From contig NC_069669.1 in NCBI RefSeq assembly GCF_027244095.1, forward strand, positions 11,062,501-11,126,500: a stretch of DNA of 64,000 bases, given 5' to 3'. This document shows, in pieces, positions 10,440-32,880 of the stretch. Position numbers and translations under genes: made by a program. This DNA comes from Hemicordylus capensis (Eukaryota > Chordata > Lepidosauria > Squamata > Cordylidae). The notes below the pieces were generated by a model. That model saw nothing but the letters and a program-made list of their open reading frames with translations, was not told where the DNA came from and did no database searches. The first letter of the stretch is position 1. Every line of letters begins with the position of its first letter.

Positions 10440-11110
10440 ACTTGTTTAAAAGTGAAGTTTTTGGGTTTGTCACTCAACCAAATAGGTGAGAGAGGCACCT
10501 CTGAGCCACTGTCAGGTCCTCCTCCCTGCCTGACTCAGCCTTGTGCCACCTTGGACGGGCAGGCGGGCAGGCAGGGGCTTGCTTCGCTCCCCTGGGAAAA
10601 AGAAGAGGTGGGGCTGAGTATCCTGGGCTTGGGGGTGGGGGGTGCACAAGACTCCCAACCACAGCCAGGATCGCTGTTCCGATTTTCTGAAATGTGGAAC
10701 TTTATAATGGCTCTGTTTGTGTACTTCTTTGAAATTCAGAAGATCTCCTTTCCCCCCCCAATGTCTGCGGGAAGAAAAAACTGGCCGAGATTCTGGTTCA
10801 CCGTTTCTAAAGAATAAGAAAACAATAGATCTCTGTTCGATGGTCCTGTGTGTGGCCAGCAGAGCGATAGGACAGGTTTCCATATTTTATTTAAATCAGC
10901 TTGATGCAGTTGTTTTGGAGCTATCCAGCAAGGCAGGTGGATGTCATATAACAAGTATTAGGCAGGGTTTTGGGGGGTTTTTATTTTGCTTATATCCCAA
11001 CCCCAAAAGATTTATATGTATAAAATCTGGTGCTGCCTTGAGTGCTACAGAAGAGTCTCAACTGATCTTGCTGCTGCTTGGAAAGAGCTGTAATTTAATA
11101 GACACAGGCA
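10440..11110. other. Intergenic stretch without recognised gene
   Basis: Moderately GC-rich with open frames up to 147 codons. None shows a familiar domain, signal peptide or splice-site logic. Confidence 0.4.
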
Positions 11111-11126
11111 ACAGAGAAGCGATTCT

Positions 11127-11180
11127 CACGATTGCCCCAAAGCGGGCTAAGGGAGCCTAGCCCGCTTTGGGGCAATCGTG
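11127..11180. repeat. Perfect 23-bp inverted repeat, 8-nt loop
   Basis: CACGATTGCCCCAAAGCGGG (plus CTA) pairs exactly with its complement across AGGGAGCC. It is GC-rich and would form a very stable hairpin. It could be read as a terminator by a bacterial-style scan, which is not meaningful here. Confidence 0.9.
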
Positions 11181-11525
11181 TGCTGCAATGGGGTCTGCAC
11201 GGCTCCTGGCAGCGAACCTTGCTAAGTACCCCTCCCCTTAGCCGAGCTTAACAGTTATTCAGTATTCAGCTGTGTGACAGGCATGTCTTAAAAATAGGAT
11301 GCTGACCTAGCAATATAGAAAGATATGTTGTCAAAATCAGTAAATATTATTGCAAGAAGAAACACACAAAAGTTCTCCCCACCCCATGAAGTAAAAAATA
11401 AATTGAAGACATAGAAATTTGTAGTTTTTAACTAAAAAAAACACCCTATATTAAAAATGATGGGGGGTGGGGTGGGGTGGCGGCCACCAGAACTTCTTGA
11501 ACCAGCACTGGGCAACTATTATTTA

Positions 11526-11958
11526 GAGGCATTTTGCCCCCAAGGTTGGAGGTGGCCTATAGCCACCAGACTAGTAGCCACTGATAGACTTGTCCTCCAT
11601 GAACTTGTCTAAGCCCCTTTTAAAGCCATCCAAGCTGGTGGCCATCACCACATCCTGTGGCAGAGAGTTCCATTGACTAATTATGCGCTATATGGAAATG
11701 TACTTCCTTTTGGTGGTCCTAAATTTCCCAGCCTTCAATTTCATGGAATGGACCCTGGTTCTAGTGTTGTGAGAGAAGGAGGAAAATTTCTCTCGGTCCA
11801 CTCTCTCCACTCCATGCATAATTCTATAGACCTCGATCATGTCTCCCCTTAGTCGCCTCTTTTCCAAACTAAAAAGCCCCAGATGCTGAAGCCTAGACTC
11901 ATAAGGAAGGTGCTCCAGGCCCCCTGATCAACCTGGTTGCCCTCTTCTGCACCTTCTA
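11526..11958 (-). mobile_element. CR1-like LINE 3' fragment
   Basis: On the minus strand it encodes the KRRLRGDMIEVY-type RT C-terminus, then LWNSLPQDVV and the 3' UTR with ATAGGCCACCTCCAACCTTG. The reading frame is broken. Confidence 0.75.
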
Positions 11959-12199
11959 AAAGACCAGGCTAAAACCACAATTCAAATGACATTAAAATAA
12001 ATAAATAAATGAGTTATCAATAAACAGCTAAACACCAAGAATATAAGCTACAAGATATAAGACGTGCATAAAACATTCAAAGGCCTCTCCTAAAAGGTAT
12101 TTTAGGGTGGGAGGGGGAAACAGCATTGAGCCTGCTGCACTGGACGGGACGGGACTGAATTTTGTAACCTAGATCAGGACCACACACATTGAACCGAAC

Positions 12200-12313
12200 G
12201 AGGATTTTTTGAGCTGTCCTTCGGCAGCCCGCTCTCCAGGGGGCGCAGGCCCGCTCTCGCTGTCTTCCGGCCGCTCTAGCCCTCTCCCTTCCTGGAACTC
12301 GGCGCCTTCCAAG
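12200..12313 (+). promoter_or_regulatory. ALG1: CpG-rich proximal promoter/5' UTR of ALG1
   Basis: CpG density rises sharply from about 12200 to 12560, spanning the presumed start site and exon 1. No TATA box is seen. AAGATGGCGG at 12311-12320 covers the start codon and resembles a YY1-type CAAGATGGCGGC element, common at housekeeping starts. Confidence 0.6.
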
Positions 12314-24616
<12,303 letters not shown>

Positions 24617-24729
24617 ACTGAACTGTGGATTTATAACCCATGTTTTTCCAAATACCGTAACTCTTCAGAAATCCTTGGTAAATTATACATTCTTTTTTTT
24701 AAACAAACTTGGTTTTATATAGTGTAAAA

Positions 24730-24735
24730 ATTAAA
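24730..24735 (+). terminator. ALG1: Candidate ALG1 polyadenylation signal ATTAAA
   Basis: ATTAAA lies 114 nt after the stop codon. No closer AATAAA is seen, and this variant hexamer is the second most common in vertebrates. Confidence 0.45.
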
Positions 24736-24845
24736 AATGAAACGAAACACCATCTCTGCTCGGAGTCTTGCTTCCTATACAGACATACACAACTTTTTCT
24801 ACTTGACAGTACACTCTTATGAACAAGATTCATGTACACAGAACT

Positions 24846-25156
24846 CATAGGAACACAGGAAGCTGCCGTCCACTGAGTCAGACCCTTGGTCCATCTAGCT
24901 CAGTATTATCTACACAGACTGGCAGCAGCTTCTCCAAGGTTGCAGGCAGGAGACTCTCTCTGCCCTATCTTGGAGATGCTGCCAGGGAGGGATCTTGGAA
25001 CCTTCTGCTCTTCCTAGAGTGGCTCCATCCCCCTAAGGGGAATATCTTACAGTGTTCACACACATCAAGTTTGCCATTCATATGCAACCAGGGCAGACCC
25101 TGCTTAGCTAAGGGGACAAGTCATGCTTGCTACAAGACCTGCTCTCCTCTCCTAAG
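24846..25156 (-). mobile_element. Composite 5S/tRNA SINE
   Basis: Reverse copy downstream of ALG1. The A-box region and TGCATGCTTGCATG segment of the tRNA module are both deleted (TTCTGCTCTTCCTAGAGTGG). Confidence 0.85.
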
Positions 25157-25224
25157 GGTCGGATACAAATAATCAGAGCCTTGTTAACTGGGTGAAGGAC
25201 ACTTGAACTGGACATGAAGTTGAG

Positions 25225-25500
25225 GACATGAACTGTCCCATTTGATAAGCAGGGTCTGCCCTGGTTTGTATTTTGATGGGTGACTACATGTGGATGTTGT
25301 CAGCTGTAAGCTATTCTCTATAGGGGATGGGGCCGTAGCTCAGTGGTGGAGCATCTGCTTGCATCAGAAGGTCCCAGGTTCACTTCCTAGAATCTTCAGG
25401 CAGAACTGCAACCTTGGAGAAGCTGCTGCCAGTCTGTGTAGACAATACTGAGCTAGATGGACCAATGGCATGGCTCAGAATAAGGCAGCTCTCTATGTTC
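25225..25500 (+). mobile_element. Intermediate-type SINE: 5S module plus intact tRNA-Ala A box
   Basis: GATAAGCAGGGTCTGCCCTG and TTTTGATGGGTGACTACATG form the 5S block. They are followed by GGGGCCGTAGCTCAGTGGTG, an intact tRNA-Ala A box, and then the B box GGTTCACTTCC. It links the monomer and composite subfamilies. Confidence 0.85.
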
Positions 25501-25838
25501 TTAATATTTTAACTTGAAACATGGAATTGTAAGCTGAATGTGCAAACCAACTTTAATTCCAGTATCTCAGCCTTCAACATGTATAGTGTGTGTCAATAGC
25601 TTTTGCATTTCTCTCCCCCTTTGAAAACATTTGCCAGAGTCAAGCTGGTATTTGACCTTGAAATGTCCTACTGTGCCATGAACAGGTCTGCCTAATTTAA
25701 TTTCAGTATCGCGAGTGGCCAGACAGGCAAGCTAAACCAGAGGTTCTGCTTTGCTGAGCCAGCAAGCTGGTCAACTTAAACATGTTGGGAAAGGATGGGA
25801 AAGTGCTTGACCCTCAAGGAGACCCTTCAAGGAGACCT

Positions 25839-26777
25839 TTACCCCTGGGCCATTTTGGTCCGCCCGACGAGTTTTGTCAGAGCCCTCTTGATCTCTGCAT
25901 TGCGTAAGCTATATATGATTGGGTTGATCATGGGGTTTATGATGGTATAGAAGACCGAGATCACCTTGTCCTGCTCTGCAGTGCGCTGCTCCTTGGACCG
26001 CATGTACATGAGCATGGCCGTGGTGTAGAAAATCGTCACCACCATCAGGTGCGCCGAGCAGGTGGAAAAGGCTTTCTGCCTGCCCTTGGCAGAGGTGATG
26101 CGCAAGATGGCCACCATGATGCGTATATAGGAGAGCAGGATTAGGATAAAGGGGAATATTTCAGTCGCAATGCCCCCCATGAACATGGCGCTCTCGCTTA
26201 CGGAAGTGTCGGCGCACACTAGCTGGAGCATGGCCGGGACTTCGCAGAAGTAGTGGTCGATGACGTTGAAGCCGCAGAGAGGGAGCTGCAAGGCGGAGAG
26301 AGGCACCACTGAGCCGAGAAAGGTCATGATCCATGACCCGGCGGCCATGCCAACACACACTCGCTTGTTCATGAGCACGGCGTAACGCAGCGGGTGGCAG
26401 ATGGCGACATAGCGGTCAATGGCCATCACGGCTAAGAAGATGCACTCCGCCGCCCCTAGGAACAGGCTGATGTACATCTGAGCGACGCAAAGGGCCGGGG
26501 AGATGGACTTCCTCGTTGCCAAGAAGTTAGCCAGCATCTTGGGCACTACGGCCGAAGTGCAGCAGATATTCAAGACGGCCAGGTTGCAGAGGAAGAAATA
26601 CATGGGCGTTTGAAGGTGGACATCCAGGCTGGTCAGCGTGATCACGGCAATATTTCCAACCAGAGTGATAACGTAGACGGCGAGGAATAACACAAAGAGG
26701 GAGACTTCCAGCGCTGGGGATAGAGAAAACCCCAGAAGAATAAATTCTGTAATGATGGTTAAGTTCCCCTTGGTCAT
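25839..26777 (-). CDS. Olfactory receptor, intact single-exon gene (312 aa)
   Basis: A seven-transmembrane odorant receptor GPCR of the tetrapod class II type, signalling through Golf in olfactory neurons. The frame is uninterrupted and of normal family length. N5 in NLT is the usual N-terminal glycosylation site. TM2 region: PMYFFLCNLAVLNICC. TM3 end: MAIDRYVAICHPLRY. TM5: SYIRIMVAILRI. TM6: KAFSTCSAHLMVV. TM7: NPIIYSLRN. C97-type cysteine in SPALCVAQMY and several in the second extracellular loop (LPLCGF, HYFCEVPA, LVCADT) give the conserved disulfides. The ATG at 26775-26777 is the natural start; OR coding exons normally begin at the ATG after a 5' UTR intron. It lies 1.2 kb beyond the 3' end of ALG1, on the opposite strand. 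The subfamily is uncertain (family 2/13-like by eye). Confidence 0.95.
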   Translation of the reverse strand: MTKGNLTIITEFILLGFSLSPALEVSLFVLFLAVYVITLVGNIAVITLTSLDVHLQTPMYFFLCNLAVLNICCTSAVVPKMLANFLATRKSISPALCVAQMYISLFLGAAECIFLAVMAIDRYVAICHPLRYAVLMNKRVCVGMAAGSWIMTFLGSVVPLSALQLPLCGFNVIDHYFCEVPAMLQLVCADTSVSESAMFMGGIATEIFPFILILLSYIRIMVAILRITSAKGRQKAFSTCSAHLMVVTIFYTTAMLMYMRSKEQRTAEQDKVISVFYTIINPMINPIIYSLRNAEIKRALTKLVGRTKMAQG

Positions 26778-26839
26778 CCTTAAGAGTTTATGTTAACCTG
26801 CAGGAGGGAGAACAAGATAGTTTTATTATTGTTGTTGTT

Positions 26840-27095
26840 ATTGTTATTATTAATTCAATTTCTATACCACCCTTCCAAAAATGGCTCAGGGAGGTTTATA
26901 CAGAGAAATAACAAATAAATAAATAAGATGGGTCCCTGTCCCCAAAGGACTCACAGTCTAAAAAGAAACATAAGATAAACGCCAACAGCAGTCACTGGAG
27001 GTCCTGTGCTGGGGGTGGAAAGAGCCAGTTACTCTCCCCCTGCTAAATAAAGAGAATCACCACATTAAAAGGTGCCTCTTTGCCAAGTTAGCAGG
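26840..27095 (-). mobile_element. MIR/L2-tail-like interspersed repeat
   Basis: On the minus strand: GGCAAAGAGGCACCTTTTAA, CAGCACAGGACCTCCAGTGA, then GACTGTGAGTCCTTTGGGGA and a GGGTGGTATAGAAATTG terminus. Related copies lie at 37425, 49635, 57085 and 59050. Confidence 0.65.
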
Positions 27096-27099
27096 GGTT

Positions 27100-27790
27100 T
27101 ATTGGCCTATCCAGTCCAGTGCTATCTGCTCCAACAGACTCTCCTAGTCCTGCTAATTGCTATACTTTTAATTGAGGACTGAACTTAGGACCTTCTGCTA
27201 TTGAGCGGTGTGATCCCTGCGAAAGGGTAATTCAGTGTCAGCGTATATTAATGTCACAATCTGATGTTCTCTAATGAGGGCTGGCAACTAATTAAAGAAT
27301 GCTTAGTTCATTAGTCACATGCCTTCACTTGTTAATTAACTTAACACAAACGTGCTTGTTATTTTGAACTTGAAACGTCATGCTGCGTGTTGTGAACATG
27401 TGTGTGGAATTTTCGTTTCAGTAGCTCAAGCTCCAAGATACTGAATTGCAAATATGATAGCTCGGAGCATAAGTGCAGTATCTCAAGCAATATAAATGTA
27501 GACAGTGTATTATAGATAAATGAAAGGCCCGGCAGGGAAGTTGCAGTTCTCACTTGGCTTGGCCACTGAGTAGTTGGCTTTGAAAAGTCCTAAATACAGG
27601 GGCCTGCCTTTCTGCAACATTGATGGATTTCTTAATCTGGAAAAGACAACCTCACACTTTTATTTTTCATTCCCTTTCACTGTAACAAAAGCAGAACCAA
27701 AATTGTGAGCCTTCTAATTTATCATCTGACAAGCCTTCTAATTAATAATTTGGCTTAACTATTACAGGATGCACCTATTAACCACCTAAA
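27100..27790. other. Intergenic stretch, no gene recognised
   Basis: Mostly AT-rich unique-looking sequence upstream of the minus-strand OR. Any 5' non-coding OR exon would lie in this region, but it cannot be recognised by eye. Confidence 0.4.
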
Positions 27791-27799
27791 GGCCTAGTT

Positions 27800-27929
27800 C
27801 AGGGTTTCCCAACCAGTGGTCTTCCTGCTCCTGAGCTTCTGCTCCTGAACAACAACTCCCATCATCCTGGAGACAATTGTGGCTGGGAATGATGGGAGCT
27901 GTAGTTCAGCAACCTCTGGAGCACCACTG
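27800..27929. mobile_element. hAT-type MITE
   Basis: Starts CAGGGTTTCCCAACCAGTGG and ends GGAGCACCACTG. The flanking octamers GCCTAGTT and GCCTAGCT match at 7 of 8 positions. Confidence 0.8.
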
Positions 27930-28194
27930 GCCTAGCTGATTGATCAATTTATACTGTGAAGGGTTCTGCATAAGCGTGCTGTTGGAGCAGACCAAAGCTC
28001 CGTCCATTCCAGGATTCTCTTTCTCACAGTGGTCAAGCAGATACCTCCAGGAAATCCCCAAGATGGGCATGAAAGCATCAACCTTCCGAATGTCACACTA
28101 ATTCTGGGCTTGGGGAAGAGGTTCATGAGCCTTCTGGAAGAATGTGGTTAAATAGTATAGGGGTGTTTACACAACAAAAAATTGGGTAGAACAA

Positions 28195-28340
28195 GTGTCC
28201 TGAAGTGATGTAGCCACAAATTCAGAAGTGCGGGTGCTTTCCAGGACAGCCCCCATAGCCACATCCACCCCGACAGCCATACTCCATGGCCACGCCCACC
28301 CCTATAGCACACCCCTCAGATGCAATAATTTGGGGGGTTC
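28195..28340. repeat. CACCC-rich repeat, copy 2
   Basis: Shares CAGCCCCCATAGCCACA, GGCCACGCCCACCC and the ATGCAATAATTTGGGG end with 9024-9165. Confidence 0.65.
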
Positions 28341-28348
28341 TGTTAGAG

Positions 28349-28485
28349 CACAGTTGCTCAACTTTGGCCCTCCTGCAGATGTTGGCCTACGATTCCCATA
28401 ATCCCTGGCTATTGGCCACTGTGGCTGGGGCTTATGGGAGCTGTAGTTCAAAAACAGTTGTGGGGGCTTAAGTTGAGCAGGCCTG
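28349..28485. mobile_element. hAT-type MITE with exact 8-bp TSD
   Basis: CACAGTTGCTCAACTTTGGC to GTTGAGCAGGCCTG, flanked by TGTTAGAG at 28341-28348 and 28486-28493. Confidence 0.9.
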
Positions 28486-28515
28486 TGTTAGAGTCATGTA
28501 GACTGACTAGAATGG

Positions 28516-28669
28516 ATGGCAGGGAATGCCCACTGAAATGTACTGGTTCCCTCCAAATGGCCATAGGAATGCATGGAGTTTCCAAACGGCCATTGGCCAT
28601 TCGGAAATTCAATGCATTCCATGGCCATTTGGAAGGAAGCAGTGCATTTCAGTGGGCATTTCCTGTCAT
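28516..28669. repeat. 154-bp near-palindromic fold-back element
   Basis: ATGGCAGGGAATGCCCACTG on the left pairs with CAGTGGGCATTTCCTGTCAT on the right. The arms, about 75 bp each, pair with few mismatches through TCCAAATGGCCAT. Confidence 0.85.
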
Positions 28670-28699
28670 ATGTTTTAGGATGCCATGACACTAGTCCAC

Positions 28700-28930
28700 T
28701 ACAGGACTTGCATGCTGATGATCCCAGGTTCAGTCCCTGGCAGCATCTCCAGGAAGGGTCAGAAGGACCATGGAGAGTGACTGCTCCCAAGGGTTTCTGC
28801 CCACTTGACCTATCAGAGGGGACTCTGCTCTGCATGCTGATGGTGAGAGAGGCTTGGTTGTCGAGTACGTGGGACGGGGCCTTCTCAGTCATTGCCCCCA
28901 GGCTTTGGAATGTTCGCCCGGCTGAAAGGG
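28700..28930 (+). mobile_element. tRNA-SINE remnant followed by L2-like LINE fragment
   Basis: 28720-28760 has the SINE B-box segment GATCCCAGGTTCAGTCCCTG. 28860-28925 has the L2-like GACGGGGCCTTCTCAGTCAT and AGGCTTTGGAATGTTCGCCC. Confidence 0.6.
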
Positions 28931-29234
28931 AAGAGAGCTGGTCTTGTGGTAACAAGCATGTCTTGTCCCCTTAGCTAAGCAGGGTCCACCTTGGTTGCAA
29001 ATGAATGGGAGACTAGAAGTGTGAGCACTGTAAGGTATTCCCCTCAGGGGATGGAGCCGCTCTAGGAAGAGCAGAAGCAGGTTCCGAGTTCCCTCCCTGG
29101 CAGCATCTCCAAGATAGGGCTGAGAGAGACTCCTGCCCTCAACCTTAGAGAAGCTGCTGCCAGTCTGTGTAGACAAGCTGAGCTAAATGGACCTATGGTC
29201 TGACTCAGTATATGGCAGCTTCCTATGTTCCTTT
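28931..29234 (+). mobile_element. Composite 5S/tRNA SINE inserted in an L2-like LINE
   Basis: A full-length composite copy whose left flank (CGGCTGAAAGGGAA) and right flank (TTTGAAATCCGCTCCTCAGT) are consecutive parts of the same LINE. Confidence 0.85.
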
Positions 29235-29545
29235 GAAATCCGCTCCTCAGTCTCCTTTACAGTTTTAAGGGGAAAAGTAAAGACGTGGCTCTTCACCTAG
29301 GCTTTTGAATGAGAGCACTGTTTTTACTGCTGCTGCTTTGTGTTATATAGTATTGTTTTATGGGTTATTAAATTTTTATAGAGAGATTATATTTATATTA
29401 TCTGTACTTTTGTATTATGTATTTTAATTTTTGAGATCATCTGTAGCTTTGTTATTTAAATATGCATTGTTTTAATAATATTGTAAACTGCTTTGGGGGT
29501 ATGTTAATGAAAAGCGGTATATAAATTGAATAAATATAAATAAAC
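29235..29545 (+). mobile_element. Continuation of the L2-like LINE 3' end
   Basis: GACGTGGCTCTTCACCTAGG and the terminal CGGTATATAAATTGAATAAA identify the 3' end. A SINE-tail scrap follows at 29546-29595. Confidence 0.7.
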
Positions 29546-29884
29546 AATACTGAGCTAGATGGACCGACTCGGTATGAAGCAGCTTCCAAAGTCCCTAAGA
29601 CAGGAAGAATGGTAATGAATAGCAAGAGTAGCACGTGATTTCCATGTAGAAAGCCAAGGGCTCCGTGTCCATGCTGAGACACTGCAGGGGGAAAGGTACC
29701 TGGACTCCATCCCTGTCCGTCCCTGCAGCTCTACGCCACATGGAACTCAACTTCAGGAGCCGTGTGCACTCCTAGGTTGCCACATTTGGCTTTCCAAATC
29801 TGGGTACCTAATTTGCATATTATGTTAAATTGGCCTGAAAATAAATTGTGAGCAGAATAGTGACTGCATGTTTTGCTCCATAAC

Positions 29885-30092
29885 TCCGCTTCTACAAGGG
29901 CTAGAGCTAATCATGGAAACACCTATATCTGGCAGCAGCGATATAGAAAGATGCTGAAAGGCATCATCTCATACTGCACGGCAGATGGCAGTGGTAAACC
30001 CCTCCTGTATTCTACCAAAGACAACCACAGGGCTCTGTGGGCGCCAGGAGTCGACACCGACTCAACGGCACAATTTTACCTTTCTTGCCACA
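29885..30092 (+). mobile_element. tRNA-derived SINE (tRNA-Val-like family), head lost
   Basis: GCAGCGATATAGAAAGATGC, then GGGCTCTGTGGGCGCCAGGA and GTCGACACCGACTCAACGGC. Same family as 5773 and 45965. Confidence 0.75.
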
Positions 30093-30207
30093 AGACCAGC
30101 TCTCCCTTTGCTAGTTTTGTGGTTGACCCAGATTGATAAACCACAGTAATTTCGTTCCATTTAGCACATTTACATCCTGCTTTTCTTCCAGCTAGTATGA
30201 GACCGTG

Positions 30208-30445
30208 TACATAGGAACACAGGAAGCTGCCATATATTGAGTCAGACCCTTGGTCTATCTAGCTCAGTTTTGTCTACACAGACTGGCAGCAGCTTCTCCA
30301 AGGTTGCAGGTAGGAGTTTCTCTCAGCCTTATCTTGGAGATGCTACCAGAGAGGGGACTGGGAACCTTCTGCATGCAAACAGGCAGATGCTCTTCCCAGA
30401 GCGACCCCATCCCCTAAGGGGCATATCTTACAGGGCTCATATGTG
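30208..30445 (-). mobile_element. Composite 5S/tRNA SINE, 5' truncated
   Basis: Reverse copy covering the tail and tRNA module. It stops inside the 5S block (CAGGGCTCATATGTGT). Confidence 0.8.
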
Positions 30446-30449
30446 TGCT

Positions 30450-31030
30450 GGCCATTTGACATTGCAAACAGGCATCTTGCCTGACTCAAGTTAAAGGGTG
30501 TTTCACTTCTCTGCTGGGGGCGCACAAAACCAGACTTTGCCTAAGCTGCCAATACTCTTGGGCCAATCCAAAACAATTTAGGCTTAAACAAACGTGTTAG
30601 TCTTTACAGTGCTACATGATTCGTTGTATGACTTTCGCTGTAAGACTAACAAGGCTACCCTTTCAGAAGCCATTTATCGTTTGCTCCCACAAAATGATAA
30701 TTCCCCAAATCATTTTCAAAGACTGTATTGTGCAAAGCTTCTTTGGGGGCAATTTCACATTCAAAGCATCGGCTGGACCATTAATCTCCTTTCTTTTCTA
30801 AGGGGCAGCCTAACTTATAATCTTTTGCACCTCTGGGGGGATCCAGAGGTCAATGCACACCTATGAATGCATTTTGTCAGAATAGTGTATCCATGTAGCT
30901 TGCTGAAAATGCCCCTCACAAAAGCTGATTATGGGTGGGTTTGAAAAGATTAATTCTTGAAGTTAATTATTAAAATTACAGTAAATTCAAAAAGCATATT
31001 CTTACAAAGGGGATTAAAAAGAAATAAAAG
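30450..31030. other. Intergenic stretch, no gene recognised
   Basis: Contains an L1-like or CR1-like hint (GCATCGGCTGGACCATTAAT) that I could not assign. No coding feature is supported. Confidence 0.35.
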
Positions 31031-31140
31031 CCAGATCCTATTCGGTTCTACATTTTCTGGCAATCACCGTCATGAGATGACCCCTGGTTCTAGTGGTGAG
31101 AGAGAGGGAGGAAAAATTCTCTCTCCACACCATGCAGCGT
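31030..31140 (-). mobile_element. CR1-like LINE fragment
   Basis: The minus strand has CACTAGAACCAGGGGTCATC and GAGAGAATTTTTCCTCCCTC, encoding the REKFFSxSHxTRTRGHP region of the family. Confidence 0.65.
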
Positions 31141-31144
31141 CCAC

Positions 31145-32080
31145 CTTTTCTTCCTAAACTGTTCTTTAAAAGGAGCAGATGGACAGTCAATCATACAGAC
31201 ATGTGCGCATGTGTCCAGGCACCTGTATGCACATTCAACGTCATGTCTGAAGCTGAGCTCACAAATCAGCCTCCATTGCTGCCAGAGCTCTTACATTGGC
31301 AACTGGAAAGAAAATCAGGGCATAAGACACCAAATCAATAGTTCCCCTTTTCCTTCTGTTTCCCCGCCATTTACCTGGAATGATCATGTCTGCGGCATAA
31401 TCTCAGCAACGAGTCCACAGCCTCTAGATCTGCAGAAACAAACAACCCCAAGTCCCAAGACCAGCTGGCCACATGATGGACTCAGCGGAGCGCTGCTCTC
31501 TGCTCAAGGAGTCGCCAGGATCTCAAGCTATTATGGAAGAAATGAAGTGAGGATGGATCCAAACTCTTTCAGGGGGGAAAGAGTGCTTTTACTCATGGGA
31601 AGCACTTCTCTCTCGTCTCTAGTGAGAGAGACACTGGGGGGAAAACCTACTATCTTGGGTTTGGGAGATCTCAACTGCAAAAGTCTTCAGGGATCATCAC
31701 AACAAGAATGTGCCCTTAAGGGGAAATCATGCATATTTAGAAGCCCCCAGCCCCCTGGCTTTCAAATAGGACTTCATTGTTGGCGCCACTCATGTACAGC
31801 TCTAGAGCAGAGTGGCCTTTATTGCATTTATTTATTGTTAGATTTTGATACCACCTTTCATTAAGAGAATCTCAAGGCGGTTAGGGTTATTGTAACCTTC
31901 TGCAGCTAAGCCCCACCAGACCACCTTTCCCAACTCCAAGAGTCTATCCACTACAGAGGCCAAGGTTGGATTTCAGGGCTGGGAAAAGTTGGAAAAAACT
32001 GAACTGGCAGGCTGTGTCTGCGTGCATTTACATGCCAGTGTACACTACATAACTAGCTGCCTTATGCCAAGTCGGATCAT
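31145..32080. other. Intergenic stretch with a 217-codon unrecognised open frame
   Basis: The plus-strand frame 31211-31864 has no recognisable domain, its composition is not protein-like, and it ends in a repeat tail (TTTATTGTTAGATTTTGATA). I do not call it a gene. Confidence 0.4.
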
Positions 32081-32083
32081 AGG

Positions 32084-32325
32084 AACAGAGGAAGCTGCCC
32101 TATCCCAAGCCAGACCATTGGTTCCTCTAGCTCATCAGTACTGCCCACACTGGCTGGCAGTGCCTCTTCAAGGTTTCAGGCAGGAGTCTCTCCCAGCCCT
32201 ACCTGGAGATGCTGCCATTTTGGACTACAGCTCCCATCATCCCCAGCCACAGTGGCCAATAGTCAGGGATGATGGGAGTTGTTGGCCAACATCTGCAGGA
32301 GGGTCAAAGTTGAGCAACCCTGAGT
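32084..32325 (-). mobile_element. tRNA SINE joined to hAT-type MITE fragment
   Basis: 32084-32215 is a reverse SINE tail and body. At 32216 it passes directly into a hAT-type MITE with CTACAGCTCCCATCATCCCC and the right end GTTGAGCAACCCTG at 32325. Confidence 0.7.
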
Positions 32326-32659
32326 TAGACCATCCTGGAATGATAGAGGACTGTGTGCTTTTGAAGATATTATTTTTAAAAGAATGATAGTAGTGCTACT
32401 GAAACCAAGAAATGATGTGTCGAATAAAATAGATGAGAGTCATCTGGGAATAGAACTCAAATAACTCAAAGAGAAGAGAAGAGCTAGGGATGCTATTTAT
32501 GGGCCAAGTATGTAGATTGGTACAGGCTTATACACTTTTTCGGACTTACAGAAAGAAACTGTAAGGAGCCTAATCTATTATATAAAGTACTCTGAGATCA
32601 TGGGGGAGAGTAGAAATTGATACTTTTAAATTTCAAAAGAGAATATTCCCTGGTGGAAT

Positions 32660-32880
32660 TTCCTGGAAGTTTGTCTTTTGGAAAATCTGATTAATAAATT
32701 AATGGTTGTACAGTGTGAATCTGTTTTTGCAAGACATGGGATCCCTGAAGATGTTGTGAGCAATAATGGTCCTCAATTTTCTTCCAGTGTGTTCAGGCAA
32801 TTTGCAAAAGATGTGGATTTTATACATATTATGCCCCGTCAAATGGAATGGCTGAAAGGGCAATAACAAATGGAAAAAAA
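32660..32880 (+). pseudogene. Ty3/Gypsy-type integrase core remnant
   Basis: The frame reads FARHGIPEDVVSNNGPQFSS then VFRQFAKDVDFIH, and in another frame the SNGMAE-like end. This resembles the integrase catalytic core around the second acidic residue (SDNGPQFSS in active Gypsy elements, here SNNGPQFSS). The usual Asp is replaced by Asn and the frame shifts soon after, so it is inactive. No LTRs were found. Confidence 0.7.

Noticed and set aside
10717-11160. 147-codon plus-strand frame ending in the 23-bp hairpin
   Set aside because: No family resemblance, and the frame is terminated by the hairpin; more likely chance.
11127-11180. Rho-independent terminator
   Set aside because: The sequence is eukaryotic, no T-run follows, and no adjacent bacterial gene exists.
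31211-31864. 217-codon open frame in intergenic sequence
   Set aside because: No recognisable domain, signal or splice structure, and the 3' part overlaps repeat-like sequence.
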